From: Emiliania huxleyi CCMP1516
Taxonomy: Eukaryota; Haptophyta; Isochrysidales; Noelaerhabdaceae
NCBI RefSeq assembly: GCF_000372725.1
Contig: NW_005195368.1
Coordinates: forward strand, 208,433 to 272,432
DNA length: 64,000 nt
Direction of reading: 5' to 3'
Below, in pieces: positions 9,281 through 20,410 of the stretch. The notes beneath the pieces are model-generated. The model was not told the DNA's origin. It did not search any database and saw nothing but the letters and a program-made list of their open reading frames with translations. The position numbers were made by a program, and so were the translations under genes. Numbering within the stretch: position 1 is the stretch's first letter; each line of letters opens with the position of its first letter.

Positions 9281-10447
9281 ATCGAGAGCGCCGAGTTGTG
9301 TTGCCGCGAGGAATCCTGCTCGAAGATGGGGTCCGAGCGGCGCCTGATCGCATGGGATGGATCAGTGGGGCTATCACGTGGGTACTAGGCCTGCTCAGTC
9401 AGGAGTTGGCGAGTGTGTGGGAGATTCACGCCCGTCGCTCAACGTCTGTTGAAAAACTGTTCGCTGAGCAAGCTCACGGTCGAGCGGGCTTGACGCGCGC
9501 TTCAGGATAGCAAGAGGCGTGCCCACTCCCCTGAGGAGCGTGCGGGCACGCCTGGGAATCGACGTGGAGCGACCATGGACTGGGATGACAGCCGGCGAAG
9601 CGCTGCGCCAAAACCATGGCGCCGAAAAGCGTCCGCCCTCGGCGTGCTGCAAGCTTCACGGCGGAGGCTGTGAAGTCGCGGCATCGAGTTCAACCTGAGC
9701 GCACGCACGCACCGTGCTGGGGAGGAGTTGGCCTGCGAGCGGCGAGCGCTCCCGAGCGCGCGGCGCCCCGTTCTGGCCATCTTTCGCTTTACCACCACAA
9801 AATCGCCTCCATTTTGCGCGCCTCCGGTGGCAGGTCTAGCCGGGCCCGATTGATGAAACTTTTGATGGTTGCGCGCCGGATCTCGACTCCACCGTGCTAC
9901 GGTGCGTCCCAAAGCAAAACTTGTGGCAGAGGGGCCAGATTGGCCGATTTATAACGACTGGACAGCGTCTGAAGGCTATTTTGCGGCGACACCGATACGC
10001 GGTTGAGGGCCCACGGTTGTGGCTAGTGGAGGGTGCTGTACAATCCGAGGGCGTTCCCGTGGCCTCACGGGCCCGGTCGACGATCGTGGCCAGAAAATTC
10101 AAAAAGTTTCATCCGTGGGGGCGAGATATTTAACTGTCTAGCTCGATTTTGACCCATAACTAGACAGAACGGCCCCAAATCGGCCCGGAACCGACCCGTG
10201 GGCCCGTCTGCCGCACCCAGCTCCGCCGGGAGGGGCGCGCGCCGTTCCCCGCGGGTCGGGCGGGCCACGCAGACACGGCGGGCGAGCTTCCCGTGCCCTG
10301 TGAGAGCCGTCACACCGCCTCAAACAGGTCCCAAAGTGGGGTTTGCCTCAAGTGGGAGACACAGCGAGAGGCCGGTTGGCGAGGCGCGTTCCTTCTCTCC
10401 TGCTCACGCGTCAACGGCGAGGCGCGCCCGCACAGAGACTTTTCACT
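9281..10447. other. Intergenic region with two inverted-repeat structures
   Basis: No convincing coding sequence. Bases 9852-9865 are matched in reverse complement by 10099-10113 (14 of 15 positions), enclosing about 230 bp, which could be a decayed small inverted-repeat element. Just after it, ctgtctag at 10134-10141 and ctagacag at 10160-10167 form an 8-bp stem with an 18-base loop. Confidence 0.5.
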
Positions 10448-11505
10448 TTACCGCGGTCCTCGCGGCTCTCGGTCTCGCGCCGGCCCGGCCGCGGGCCCGT
10501 CTCTCATCTCCGGGGTGAGCAAGTAGCGCATCACCTCGAGCGACGGCCGCTCCTGCAGCGGCCCCGGCGAGGGAAGCCGCTCCTGCTCCGCCACCCGCGC
10601 GAGGCCTTGCTCGGAGGTAAAGTGGCCCGCGCGGTCGGTTGCGCCGCCGTCAGGCTCCAGCCGGTAGCCCATCAGTGCCCACGCATGCCAGGCGGGCCGG
10701 GTCAACCCTTTCCGCTGCAGCCCGATGGACGGCTTGTCCTTGTACTTTTGAGTCTGCAGCCGGTTTTGCGCGTGCTGCGCGTTGTGGCTCATGCTCCGAA
10801 AGTGCTCGGCGACGCGGTCATCGCTCTGTCCGGCGGTGAGCGCCTCTTCGAACCACGGGCGCAGCTGGCTCAGCGGGTACCAGTACAGCTCGGCCTTTCG
10901 GCACCACTCCTCCGCGCCCCCACACTTCACCTCGACGGCGCCGAGCTTGGGCGAGAAGGGAGCGGCGATGAGCTTGTCGCGGTGCCCAAACGTGGTGACG
11001 GCCTCGCGCCCGTTGGCGTGCTCGCCGTTGAGCTTATCGCTGTCGAGCGCCATGACGAGGCCGACATCGAGCGCCGTGAGAGCTGGCGGAGCGTCGCCGA
11101 ACACCGTCTTGCAGACGGCGTGCACGAGATCGAGCAGCGGAAGGCGCACGCCGAGGTGGACGCACGCGGAGGGCGGGCCGTGTAGATGAGCTCCGCCGCG
11201 CCAAAAGTGAGGCCGTTGTACGCGTGGATGTAAAAGCCCAGCACGACCTGGCCGCCGACGCGAAGCGCGGCGGCGAGAGGAGGCTTGGTCCTTGGAGACG
11301 GGCATAGCACCGACCAAATTTTTTTCCACAGCCCCGTCTCCTGAATCGCTGTCCTCGCCGGCGGTGCGGCGGCGCTGGCGGACGCGCTTTGTCCTTTGAG
11401 CACGGCGTTCGAGCGCCCCGCGACGAAAGTCGGAGGATTTGGGAGGGCGCAGGTGTGGTATTGGTTTCGCGCGCTTGTGCGGTGTTTTCCCACAAAGACT
11501 ACTGC
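10448..11505 (-). CDS. Hypothetical protein, probably frame-broken
   Basis: Two overlapping minus-strand frames look like one gene. The upstream frame (about 11505-11170) gives KGQSASASAAAPPARTAIQE, WKKIWSVLCPSPR and LGFYIHAYNGLTFGAAELIY. The downstream frame (about 11170-10448) gives LPLLDLVHAVCKTVFGDAPP, LDVGLVMALDSDKLNGEHA, GAVEVKCGGAEEWCRKAELY and ARVAEQERLP. The composition is balanced and protein-like. The switch near 11150-11190 has no obvious splice pair, so an indel or a missed short intron is likely. I do not recognise the family. Start uncertain. Confidence 0.4.
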
Positions 11506-11755
11506 GCGGCGGCCATTTATCGGCTCATGACAGACACTGAGACACACACTGACGCGCACGCCGCCACACAAAACACCGAGACATCAACCTCACCATGGAC
11601 AAACAAGTTGCTGGTTTAGAGCGCGGTGTGGGCCCGAATCAGCCGGCCGCCGGCCTGCCACATCTATTCACTCTCGGGGCAGGGAGCACGGCTAAATCCA
11701 GTCCCTCTCTACGAGCACGCGGTCCCGGCGCGCGGGCACAGACCGCCGCCAACGC

Positions 11756-12352
11756 TCACGGGGCGGCGGGGGACGAGTCACGGGGCGGGGGTAGTAGCGG
11801 CGAGCCGAGCCGCTTGGCGGCCCCCGCGGCGGGCGAGTGCAGCTTGCCGAGGATGAGCCCGCGGCAGAGCGGCGCGCCGCAAAAGCACTCGAACCCGCCT
11901 CGGTCGCCCGTGAGGTCGTCCTCGGTCGAGTCGTAGTCAAAGGTGAGCGACTCTCCCGCCGCCAGCGGGCGGCGCGCCACGAAACCGACGCAGAGGTCGG
12001 GCCCGACGACCACATCGCAGTTCGGGTCGCAGGAGTGGCACAGGAAGTTGTCGAGGTCGTGCGGCGTGAGCGAGGACGAGAAAAGGCGCGGCCTACCATG
12101 TGCTGAACTGGATTTGGGTGCCGGGTGTGGTAGGGTACTGCGCCGCGAGTGGTCGGCCGGGCCCGTGCGGCGTCGAGGGCGAGATCTGGATGCACGTGTT
12201 GAAATCGTCAACCTCCTCCTCCCACAGCAGCAAATTCGGAGGCAGCAGCAGCACCAGCGCGCCCTCGTCCAGCGGCACGCCAAGCTTGACGTACCTCCCC
12301 TCGTCCTCGACGCCGTCGACGCGCGGAGAGCCGCGCAGCTCCTAGGAGGAGA
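11756..12352 (-). CDS. SET-domain protein, C-terminal exons
   Basis: Lysine methyltransferase fold. One exon (about 12346-12210) gives GRYVKLGVPLDEGALVLLLP, LLLWEEEVDDFNTCIQIS. A GC-AG intron of about 110 bp leads to PRLFSSSLTPHDLDNFLCHS, followed by CDPNCDVVVGPDLCVGFVA, GESLTFDYDSTEDD and the Cys-rich FECFCGAPLCRGLI. The core SET signatures are present: CHSCDPN (usual NHSCDPN) and FDY, plus a post-SET-like Cys cluster. The stop lies at 11756. It sits directly downstream, on the same strand, of a second SET coding region at 13899; the two could be neighbouring paralogues or one two-SET protein. Confidence 0.65.
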   Translation of the reverse strand, partial: SPPRSCAALRASTASRTRGGTSSLACRWTRARWCCCCLRICCCGRRRLTISTRASRSRPRRRTGPADHSRRSTLPHPAPKSSSAHGRPRLFSSSLTPHDLDNFLCHSCDPNCDVVVGPDLCVGFVARRPLAAGESLTFDYDSTEDDLTGDRGGFECFCGAPLCRGLILGKLHSPAAGAAKRLGSPLLPPPRDSSPAAP

Positions 12353-12840
12353 TCTGGGGAGATCCGGGGAGGTATGGGGGGGATCTGGCGTCGACCGCAG
12401 CTGCATCAGCTCACCTAGGAGCGAGAGTGGAGACTCAGCCTGGCAATCAGAGAGGCTCGTGCAAGGAGAAGCGCGCATGCTCCTCGTCGCAAGCGGCGCT
12501 CAGCCGGTGATGCGAGATGAGCACCTATCAGCAACACCACCACCACACTCTTCCTACTGCGAATCAACTCCCGGCTGGCGGTGCGAGAGAAGCACCGCGG
12601 CTTGCCGGTTCAGCAGCTCGAGCTGCAGCCCCTTTGCGGCGCACGAGAGCAGCTCGCGCCGCTCCGCGCACAGCCTCGAGAGGGCGCGCGGGTCTGGCCT
12701 ACAGTGCTGAGTACGCCAGCCTCGGGGCGGTCTCGTGCAGCGTACTCAAGAGCACCGCGTGAGAACGAGGGGCGCGAATGCAGTGAGTACAGCGGAGTGC
12801 GGCGGAGTACGTGAGTCCCCACGAGCGCTGGCGTGGAAGA

Positions 12841-13899
12841 CCTGGCCGAGGATTCCGCTTCTAGGGCGTATGGTGGCCGGTCGGTCCACGGCGTGTCGAG
12901 GCTCGGCCCGGTCGGGCTCGGCGTGTCGAGCCGCAGCCACCACGTGCGCCTGACGTTAACGCCTCACGTCCTCCGGCTCCTACACCTCGGCCAATCTCGG
13001 GGAATCTCGGGGAATCTCGGGGAATCTCGGGGAGTCTGCGCCTCACGTCCTCCGGCTCCATCCACTCGAGCGGATGTGGCTCCGCGTGGCCCTCCGCCTG
13101 CGGTAGGAATGAGAAGGCTCGACGCCTGCCCGAGCCGCACGGCGGTGCGGGGAGAGGCTGGGGAGAGGCTGGGGAGAGGCTGGGGAGAGGCTGGGGAGAT
13201 GTCCGCCTGCGCGATCCGCACAGCAATGTGCGGCATAAAGTGGCCGCAGTAGCGCTCGGCGACCGCCGGGAGAGACCAGTCGAGGGGCGAGACGCGGGAG
13301 CGGCAGCAGGCGGCGCCGCACTGGCAGTCGAACTCGGGCGTCAGGATCGAGTCCTCGCTCGTCGCGTAGTCGAACGTGATTTCTTCTCCGGGCGTGATGT
13401 CCCTCGACGCGACCATCACGCCGTTGTACTCGGCGCCGCCGTCGACGAACCAGCACGTCGGGTCGCAGGAGTGGTTCATGTAGTTGGAGACGTCGACGGT
13501 CCGTACCGTCGGGTACTCCTCGATCGGCAGCTCGTTGAACTCGGCCAGCGACTGGTACTCGTCGTCGCCAGTCTTGTACATGAAGTGGCAGTACGCGCGG
13601 CGCGACTTTTCGGGCAGCGCCTCGATCCACGCGCGCGTGCGTGGCGTGGCCTGCACGTCGGGCCCGGCGCGCGCTCGCTCCGCCCACACCACCTCGCCCT
13701 TGCGCAATCCGTAAGTGGCAAAGAGCCCGAGGCCGCCGCCGACTTCCGAGCGGGGCCGGCACACGATGTGCGGGTGGACGGTGCCGACGATGTCGGCGGG
13801 CAGCGAGGCGAGGAGCAGCGATCGGCCGGTCCACTCGTTGGACGAGCGCGGCAGCCGCGAGTATGGCAGCCCGTTCGGGGCGAGATCCTCCTCCGCCAT
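12841..13899 (-). CDS. SET-domain protein, N-terminal and catalytic exons
   Basis: The ATG at 13899 opens a 231-codon exon (to 13207) with GGLGLFATYGLRKGEVVWAE, NYMNHSCDPTCW, GEEITFDYATSEDS and CQCGAACCR, the complete SET and post-SET pattern. A GC-AG intron (13206-13098) and then AEGHAEPHPLEWMEPED (13097-13047) follow. The next intron (13046-12950) is GT-AG and contains five 10-bp repeats. A further exon (12949 to about 12841) is plausible but low complexity. Another peptide at about 12700-12560 (SRLCAERRELLSCAAKGLQL) may be a later exon. The family methylates histone or non-histone lysines; the substrate cannot be told. Confidence 0.75.
12950..13046 (-). repeat. Intron with 10-bp repeats and flanking duplication
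   Basis: The insert has about five copies of cggggaatct. The exon-boundary sequence cgcctcacgtcctccggct (plus strand, about 13038-13056) recurs, with one mismatch at the first base, at about 12960-12978. The arrangement matches the 10-bp-repeat introns of the deacetylase and J-domain genes. Confidence 0.75.
13098..13206 (-). repeat. Intron with 11-bp repeats and 10-bp duplication
   Basis: A GC-AG intron with about five copies of ggggagaggct (about 13138-13198). The 10-mer tccgcctgcg occurs at both ends (13093-13102 and 13202-13211), and the duplicated GC serves as donor. Confidence 0.75.
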
Positions 13900-14229
13900 G
13901 CGCAGAACAGCGCCCTGCTGGCAAACTTAGGCGATGCGCTGGCCAGCTCGAAAAGAAGAAATCATTCTACGGCGTGTCAGCAGGAAATGGCGGGGCGAAG
14001 CAGCGTGTACCCAGGCACCCGCAAGCAACGCGGGCCGAGCGGTGAGGCTGAGAAAAAGAATTCTAACCCGGCACGCTTGAGCGACTCGCGGATATGTTTC
14101 TTTTTCCCTCGCGTCCCGGTCTATCCCCGCCCCCATGGCCGCCGCGCGGCGCCGCCGTTCAACCTGCCAGACGAGCTCCTGGGCCCACGGAGCTAAGTCG
14201 CGGCGGGCGGTGGCGGCGTCGCAGAACGA

Positions 14230-14420
14230 GGCTGCCGAGGAGAGCGATGGAGTCATCAGAGGATGAAACAGCAGGAGAGAGAACGACGAGAGTGGGACGA
14301 CCGCGAGGTGGCATGAAGGTCGCTGCGAGAATTGGCGAGAGACTGCGACGAGCGAGAGATAGGAAGAGGCAGACGCCCAAGGGTGGGCGACGGCTAGCAC
14401 CACACTCCTCTCCTTAAAAT
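14230..14420 (+). mobile_element. 3' fragment of non-LTR retrotransposon (copy 1)
   Basis: Encodes ERTTRVGRPRGGMKVAARIG and ERLRR, the same C-terminus as the long retroelement frame at 47290-48765, followed by the shared end cccaagggtgggcgacggct and actcctctccttaaaat. The copy then runs into unrelated sequence instead of the usual terminal tail. Confidence 0.65.
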
Positions 14421-14795
14421 CGCAGAGTTCTTGCTACATCAAGCGCTTGCGCTTCGGCGGTTAGTGGTGCACTAACCTCCGAGAAACCCATCGGGTCGCT
14501 CCTCATCGCAAACCCTGTCAGCAGAGTCCTCCTACGGGAATGTGCGTACAGTAAGAGCCACATTACACGGTTACACCGAGAGAGAGAGCGAGAGTGAGAG
14601 CCATCCTCGATCGCCGTACAAAGCTCGCTTCCGAGCTCTCACGCCGCGCGTAGGACCCTTAGGGGCCTAGAGAACACAACCCCCTCTCCCTCTTCTCCCA
14701 GTAAGCTAAAAGTACACCGATGCGAAAATCCCTGTGTGGGGCGGCAGCGGAGACGGACGTCAAAGGACGGCCGCGAAAGTGCACAGCACAACATA
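14421..14795. other. Intergenic, no gene seen
   Basis: Moderate-GC sequence with a short GA-rich run (about 14578-14602). It separates a retroelement body from a detached copy of the same element's terminal tail, so it may be an insertion inside the element. No coding signal. Confidence 0.5.
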
Positions 14796-14866
14796 ACGTG
14801 TGTGGTGGCGGCGTGCCGTCCTCCCATATCCCTCCTTTGGGTTGTTTGTCTGTTTTCTTTCTTTTC
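14796..14866 (+). mobile_element. Retroelement 3' terminal tail (detached)
   Basis: Contains gtgtggtggcggcgtgccgt, then cctcccatatccctcctttg and a TTTCTTTC run. This is the 3' end module found at 47036, 47205, 48770, 56462 and 57060. Confidence 0.7.
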
Positions 14867-14952
14867 AGATTCGCGGCCCTCCTACGTTGTTGTGTACGTC
14901 AGTAATCGCACGTGTGCATGTTTTGCGTCGCACATGTATGCAGCGGGATGCC

Positions 14953-15051
14953 CCAACAAGCCCTTGTCCCGAAGCGGAGCTCAAGGGGACGGTGGCGGCG
15001 CGCGACGCGGAGCTCGAGAAGGTCCGGGCGGAAGTGGCTGAGCGGGCATGA
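14953..15051 (+). CDS. Possible terminal coiled-coil exon
   Basis: A short open frame ends AELKGTVAARDAELEKVRAE then VAERA and TGA, a heptad-like coiled coil. A plausible acceptor lies upstream (cttttcag at about 14860). No partner exon can be assigned, and it may be fortuitous. Confidence 0.2.
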   Translation, partial: PTSPCPEAELKGTVAARDAELEKVRAEVAERA

Positions 15052-15311
15052 GAGAGGGGCAGCGCCCCACGCCCTGCTCCCTCGTCGCTAGGCACCAGTG
15101 AGAGCAGTGTGACCACGCCGTGTGTAGAGGGAGCTCGCGCTCCTGCGACGCTGTTGACTCTTCCCTACAAGTACTCTCAGTCATCGCACGCACGCTCTCT
15201 CTTCTCTCTTCTTCAGGCATATTTCAAGCATCGAGAACACGTGTCCGCCCGCACCAAGCCCTTGTCCCTTACCCAGCCTTCTACGAGTAAACGGGCTCGA
15301 GCAACTCGAGC

Positions 15312-17539
15312 ATGGCGCCACCCGCCCGCAAGCGCGCCCGCACCGCCGGCGAGGACGGCGACTCGGACGGCGGGGCATAGCGGCTTAGCGGCATAGCGGG
15401 TCAGCAAGCCCGAAACGGCGGGAGGGGTAGGGCTATCTCGGAAGAGCTAGAGGGCTCAGCCACCCCTCCACCCCTCCGCCCTGCACTCCTCCACCCTCCC
15501 GGGGCGATAGAGGTCCGTCCTCGAGCCCTCCCACTTCCACCCCTCCGACCGGAGGGCTCGCCAGCCCACAGGGCTGGAGGGGTCCCCGTCGGATCGGCGT
15601 CGGGAGGGCTCCACAGGGCTAACCCCCTCCCTGGACGCCGGGTGGGCTCGGAGGGACGGTCGGACAAGGGAGGAGCTTCGTGGCGGGAGGGCTCGAGAGG
15701 GGTCGGAAGGGCCCTCCGGGAGGGTCGCAAAAAGATAAAAAAACGAAGTCGCGGCTTATGTGACTGCCCCTCAAGAGGGCTCGGAGGGCTCGGAGGGCTC
15801 GAGCTTCCGAGCCCTCCAGACCCCTCCGAGCCCTACTGGAGCCCTCCAGCCCTCCAAGCCCTCCTTCCCTCCGAGCCCTCCGAGCCCTCCAAGCCCTCCG
15901 AGCCCCCCGACCCCGGTTCGGCGGCTCGCCCCTCCGAGCCCTCCGGGCACTCCATCCCTTGTGAGCCCTCCCGAGCCCTCACGAGCCCACCAGCGCCACC
16001 CTCGTGCCTCTCTGCCCTCCGAGCCCTCCGACCTCCGAGCTCTCCACCCCTCCCAAGCCCTCACGAGCCCTCCTACGCCTCGCTTTTGGCCAGCCCTCCC
16101 AGCTTCCACCCCTCCGAGTGCCCTCCTGGGCCCTGCCGCCTGACACCTCTATCGGTGGAGGGCTTTAGGTCACGGTCCTCACTCCCGCCCTCCCGACCCC
16201 TCCACACCCCTAAAGCGGCACCCTACCCCTCCCGCCGTTTTAGGGCCTCCTGACCGCACTCCGGCGGGGCTGTGGCGATCGCGGATGGCTTCGAGGCGCC
16301 CCTCTTTGGCGCGCCCGTCGTCGGCCAGGTCACCACGCTGCCGCTCGAGCGAGGGCGAGGACGGCGCTCTGGCAGCGCAAAGGGTGAAGGGCATCGTGAG
16401 CGATCACGCGGGCAGCGAGGTTGTGGCCAGGGGGGCGAGGGCAGGGCATAATCTTATGCACAAGATTATGCACCACGCGGGCAGCGGCGCCTATCGCTTC
16501 TCTGATGGCGTGGGCGGCGCGGCGCAGTTCTACAACCCAAACGGCGTCGCCATCAGCCCGGACGGCAGCGCGCTGTTTGTTGCGGACGAAGTCAACCACA
16601 AGATCCGCCGGGAGGTGGCGACGGGCGCGGTGACGACTGTCGCGGGTAGCGGCACCGCGGGCAGTGCCGACGGCGTGGGTGGCACGGCGCAGTTCGGCTA
16701 CCCAAGCGGCGTCGCCGTCAGCGCCGACGGCAGCACGCTGGTCGCTGCTGGTTTGCACGAACGACGGTGGCCTCCGCCAGGTCTGCGTGTCAGCGCCTCC
16801 TCCGCCCCCCACCTTCGCGCTGATTGTGGTGCCGCCCTCGACCCTCGTGGCAGACCTCGGAAAGACGTGGGGCGACGCTACTCTGCCCCAGGGCATGGTC
16901 ACCCTCCTCGTCGGCGAGGACGAGGAGCGCCTCGAGCACGTGAGTAAGAGCCAGCTCTGCGTGCGGTCCGTGTTCTTTCGGACCATGTTCGGCATCGGCA
17001 TGAAGGAGCGCGACGCCGCCGAGGTCACGGTGCGCAACACCGACCTCGCCACCTTCACCGCCCTCGTCCGCTACCTCTGCACCGACCAGCTCGACCTCGG
17101 CGAGGAGGAGGGCGGCAGAGCGCAGCGCGCGCTCGACCTGCGGCAGCTGGCGCAGATGTACCAGGTGCCGCGCCTCGAGCTGCTCTGCGCGCAGGCGCTG
17201 CAGGAGAGCGTCGGGCCGGCGAGCGCCGTGCCGCTGCTCGAGGCGGCGCACACGATGGGCGACGGGCGGCTCCTCGCGCAGTGCCGCCGCTGCGTGGCGG
17301 ACCACGCCGCCGAGGTGCGGGCGAGCGGCGGCGTGGAGCAGCTGCGCGACCTCGGCGTGGCCAAGGGGCTGCTCGGCGACGCGCTCGACCAGGTGGCGGA
17401 GCTCAAGGGCGCGATGCACGCGCTCTGCGTCGCGGAGAGCTGTAAAAGAGCGCAGGGCTTTGTCACGTGCAACCATGTGATTTTGTTCACCCGATGTGCT
17501 TTCGGGTGGGGGGGGTCTCGCTTTCGGTTTGATCTTTGA
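15312..17539 (+). CDS. NHL-repeat and BTB-domain fusion protein (frame-broken)
   Basis: The first exon starts at ATG 15312 with MAPPARKRARTAGEDGDSDG, a basic NLS-like start. After an about 900-bp intron rich in gccctccga repeats, coding resumes near 16274 (AVAIADGFEAPLFGAPVVG). NHL propeller repeats follow: YNPNGVAISPDGSALFVADE, VTTVAGSGTAGSADGVGGTA and YPSGVAVSADGSTL. From about 16757, one frame over, come TNDGGLRQVCVS, then a BTB/POZ domain (VTLLVGEDEERLEHVSKSQL, FRTMFGIGMKERDA) and a BACK-like helical region (LAQMYQVPRLELLCAQAL), ending at 17539. BTB proteins usually bind Cullin-3. The frame change at 16740-16757 has no splice signals: an indel or a pseudogene. Confidence 0.65.
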
Positions 17540-18837
17540 AGGTAAAGTGTGTGTCTTGTGGGTTGTCGAAACCTTGTAGAGTACACTACCTTGCAGCTGT
17601 GGAGGATGGCTCGCACACCGCGCTCCGCGGCAGCTGCCACCGTGAGATACCGTGGCACCGAGGAGCGCGCACGCGTGTGACCGCACCGTTTCAGTGTATC
17701 TGAGATAAGACGGATGTCGGATTCCCGACGCTGACGGTCGCCCCCCCCCCCCCCGTCGCCCCGACCCGATACTCGGCGACGTGTTTCAACGATGTTGACC
17801 GCTGCTGTGTATGACGATTCAGAGTAGATTCGAGCTCAGAGCCTACAACTTCTCGAGTCTCTTTACTGGGCTGGGTTTTTAGGCATTGTGGGGTTGGCAC
17901 TCCCATCGACCCTCATGACCTCCTGCGGTCTCTGAGATGGACACCAGTGGGTGTGGGACCACAGCCAGGATACAACCGAAGGCTGGGTAAGCAGTAGATG
18001 TCGATACTCGACGCGTCCCACATGGTCTGTGTCGCTGTCGGCACGCTGTCGACAGGACGTCGAGCGACACCGGTGGCAGTGCCACCCAGGAGTGGTCGGG
18101 CGGTCTCCCGTCATGAAAGAGCCACCATGTGATCCGTATGATGATTCCTGACAACCGCCTCAGTCAACTTTCGTCACAGTTCCCGCTCTGAGAGGAGCTG
18201 AGGGTCAGTTCGACAGCTGGAGCTGTGTCGCCGGCGTGCGGCGGCCTGCCTCCGGAGGTGCCTCTGAGGTGGACATTTCTTGGTCACCGTGAGAGAACGC
18301 GTTCGAATTTTCACTCCGGAACTTCAACTCCGCACGCGCACCGGCCAGGGCTACAATAGTGCCAGTGAGGCGGAGGCGCGAGTCGGAAGGCCGCGACCGT
18401 CAAGTGTTCCCGTCATTTTCCTACAATCGCTGTGAACCCAGCCACGTAAGGTAGGCGACCCACCTCTCCTACACGCGTAGAGCTGTTGCTTGTTGCGTCC
18501 CCACGCGCTCGAGGGGTGGCACAAAAGCGTGCCGGTGTGCTGGCGGTGGCGCGACCGCGTGTGGGGTGTGGCCGTGCCGGTGCGTGCCCGCCGCCGTGCG
18601 CCCCGAGAAGTTCTCTCCCGGCTCCCGCCCCCAGATGTGAGCGCGCGGAGATGGTGATACATTAGAGTTCCCCAATTCGAACGTGTACACGGATTCCATC
18701 GAGGATTCCATCGTGGCGCGTGTGCAATATTACACAGGATGTGTCGATTTGTCGTGCGCTTGTGTGGCGAGAGAGGTCTCTGTGAACATGCGCATGGCTC
18801 CAGAGCGTGATATGACACAGATCTCAACAATTGAGAT
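17540..18837. other. Intergenic, no gene supported
   Basis: Mixed-composition sequence with a short C run (about 17741-17755). The open frames on the minus strand are Arg/Ser/His-rich, lack recognisable domains and overlap one another. A self-complementary patch (tcgatactcgac, cgctgtcgacagg) lies near 18000-18060. Confidence 0.5.
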
Positions 18838-19740
18838 CTAGTCGAAAAGGAGCGACCTCCTCCGCGACCGCCCGCAAGGCAAGTCGCGTCCGACGTTTGG
18901 ACCGCATCGCACGCGGACCTCCTCGCTCTCCTCTCCAGCCACGCCGGGTGCGTCGCCGTCGGCAGCCGCTCCCTCGCTGACCGCAGCGTGCCCGAACGCG
19001 GCGTGCGCCTCGGGGTCTCGCAGCTTGCGCCGGCCGCTCTGAAGGTCGCTTGCTAGTGCCGTGATCCCGATCGCGGCCCGCAGGGCGCCCAGCGCCACAC
19101 CGTGCTCGCTCTCCTCGGCCGTGTTCTCCGCCGCCGCCGCCGCGGCTTCAGCCGCAGCAGTCGCCACCCCCACGGGCGCCGCCGCCGCCTCGTCGGGCGA
19201 AACCAGCCTCGGCGCTCTAGTTATCCGCAGGGGACCGCTGCCCCGAAGCGCCTCGGGCGTGCCCTGGATGTGACCGCCCTGGTCCAAGCGCGCGTAGTCC
19301 GTCTCGGTGTCGCGCTCGAGCTCGTGGAAGCGGTTGATGGCGTTGGCCGGCGCGGCAGAGGCAGTCCAACCGCCATCCGCCCGCTCCTTTTCCGCGCCAC
19401 TCGCTGCGGCGAGATTGCTGCCCGCGATGCTCGTCGCCTCGACCGCCGCCATGCCACCCAGCTCGGTCGCCGTCTCAGCAGTCGCCACGCCGTACTTCAC
19501 GTGGCTGATGACGTCCAGAGCGACGTACTGCGGCCAGGGCGCCGGCTCGGCGCCCGGCTTTGCGGGCGCCTCGACAACCGGGCCGCCAAGGTAGCCTCCC
19601 TCCGTCGTGAGCACGTCGTTGGCCGCGGGGTGCTCCTGCCACCGCAGAAAGTTGACGTGGCTGTGCAGCGGGCCGGAGGCGGCGCCGTTTTCAGGCCGCG
19701 GCTCCGGCATCTTGCCAAGGCCCGCGAGCAGCAGCAGCAT
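18838..19740 (-). CDS. Hypothetical Ala/Glu-rich protein
   Basis: A single 300-codon frame begins at ATG 19740 (MLLLLAGLGKMPEPRPENGA) and ends at 18838. The body is Ala- and acid-rich with helical stretches (NAINRFHELERDTETDYARL, AEAAAAAAENTAEESEHGVA, LRAAIGITALASDLQSGRRK) and a basic C-terminus (RSRRRSLLFD). Its length, ATG and composition support a real gene, but no domain is recognised. It could have upstream exons, since the frame is open above the ATG. Confidence 0.45.
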   Translation of the reverse strand: MLLLLAGLGKMPEPRPENGAASGPLHSHVNFLRWQEHPAANDVLTTEGGYLGGPVVEAPAKPGAEPAPWPQYVALDVISHVKYGVATAETATELGGMAAVEATSIAGSNLAAASGAEKERADGGWTASAAPANAINRFHELERDTETDYARLDQGGHIQGTPEALRGSGPLRITRAPRLVSPDEAAAAPVGVATAAAEAAAAAAENTAEESEHGVALGALRAAIGITALASDLQSGRRKLRDPEAHAAFGHAAVSEGAAADGDAPGVAGEESEEVRVRCGPNVGRDLPCGRSRRRSLLFD

Positions 19741-20410
19741 GGCTCGATAAGTTTGGTCCGCGAGCTTGTTAAGGGCGCTCGACGTCCCAACTGGCGAGGA
19801 GGCCCAGTGGCGAAAAGGTGAGCGCCAGGCGGAGAAGGCGGAGTTGCAAGCAAGGTGGCTGCGTCTGTTTGTTTTTTTTGACTAGTGGAGGGGACCTGCG
19901 GCGGACCCGCCTCTGTTGTTCGGGCAGTGAGAGACGCAGGATCTGCACGCCAAAGTGGGGCCACTCCGCATTTTCATTTTGGTTTTGGGTTGTCGGAGAT
20001 CACCCATCAGCACTCATAGTCAGTCACGTCTGTCAAAGCAGTTGTGGCACGTGAGCAGAGTCGCTGCATGCAACGGCGCCGCCACACGCTCCGGACGACC
20101 GACACACCGACACACCACGCACAATGGGAGGCTATCGCGCACGATCGGCCATCGCACCCACCGCAAACACCTCGCCGCGCAGATGGGGGGAGGCATAATC
20201 CCACCCACACACACCGGAGCAGCGCAGACACCTTACACGTCAGCGCTCGCTCGATGTGGCCGGCGCTCTCCCCTCGGTCCTATCTCGCCTTTTCAACGGC
20301 GGCGTGCGGCCACGCGCCGCGCCGAGCCGGTCTCGGCGGGAGACCTCAGAGCCGCACGCGATGCGGGCATGCGCGATGGCTCCGTTGGCTCCGTGCCTAA
20401 GGCAGATAGA

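Noticed and set aside
12118-12345. Plus-strand Ser-rich frames over the SET exons
   Set aside because: The minus strand carries the SET motifs; these are antisense readings.
16446-16471. 10-bp inverted repeat with 6-bp spacer resembling a recombinase site
   Set aside because: It lies inside the NHL coding region and its sequence does not match loxP or FRT; probably chance.
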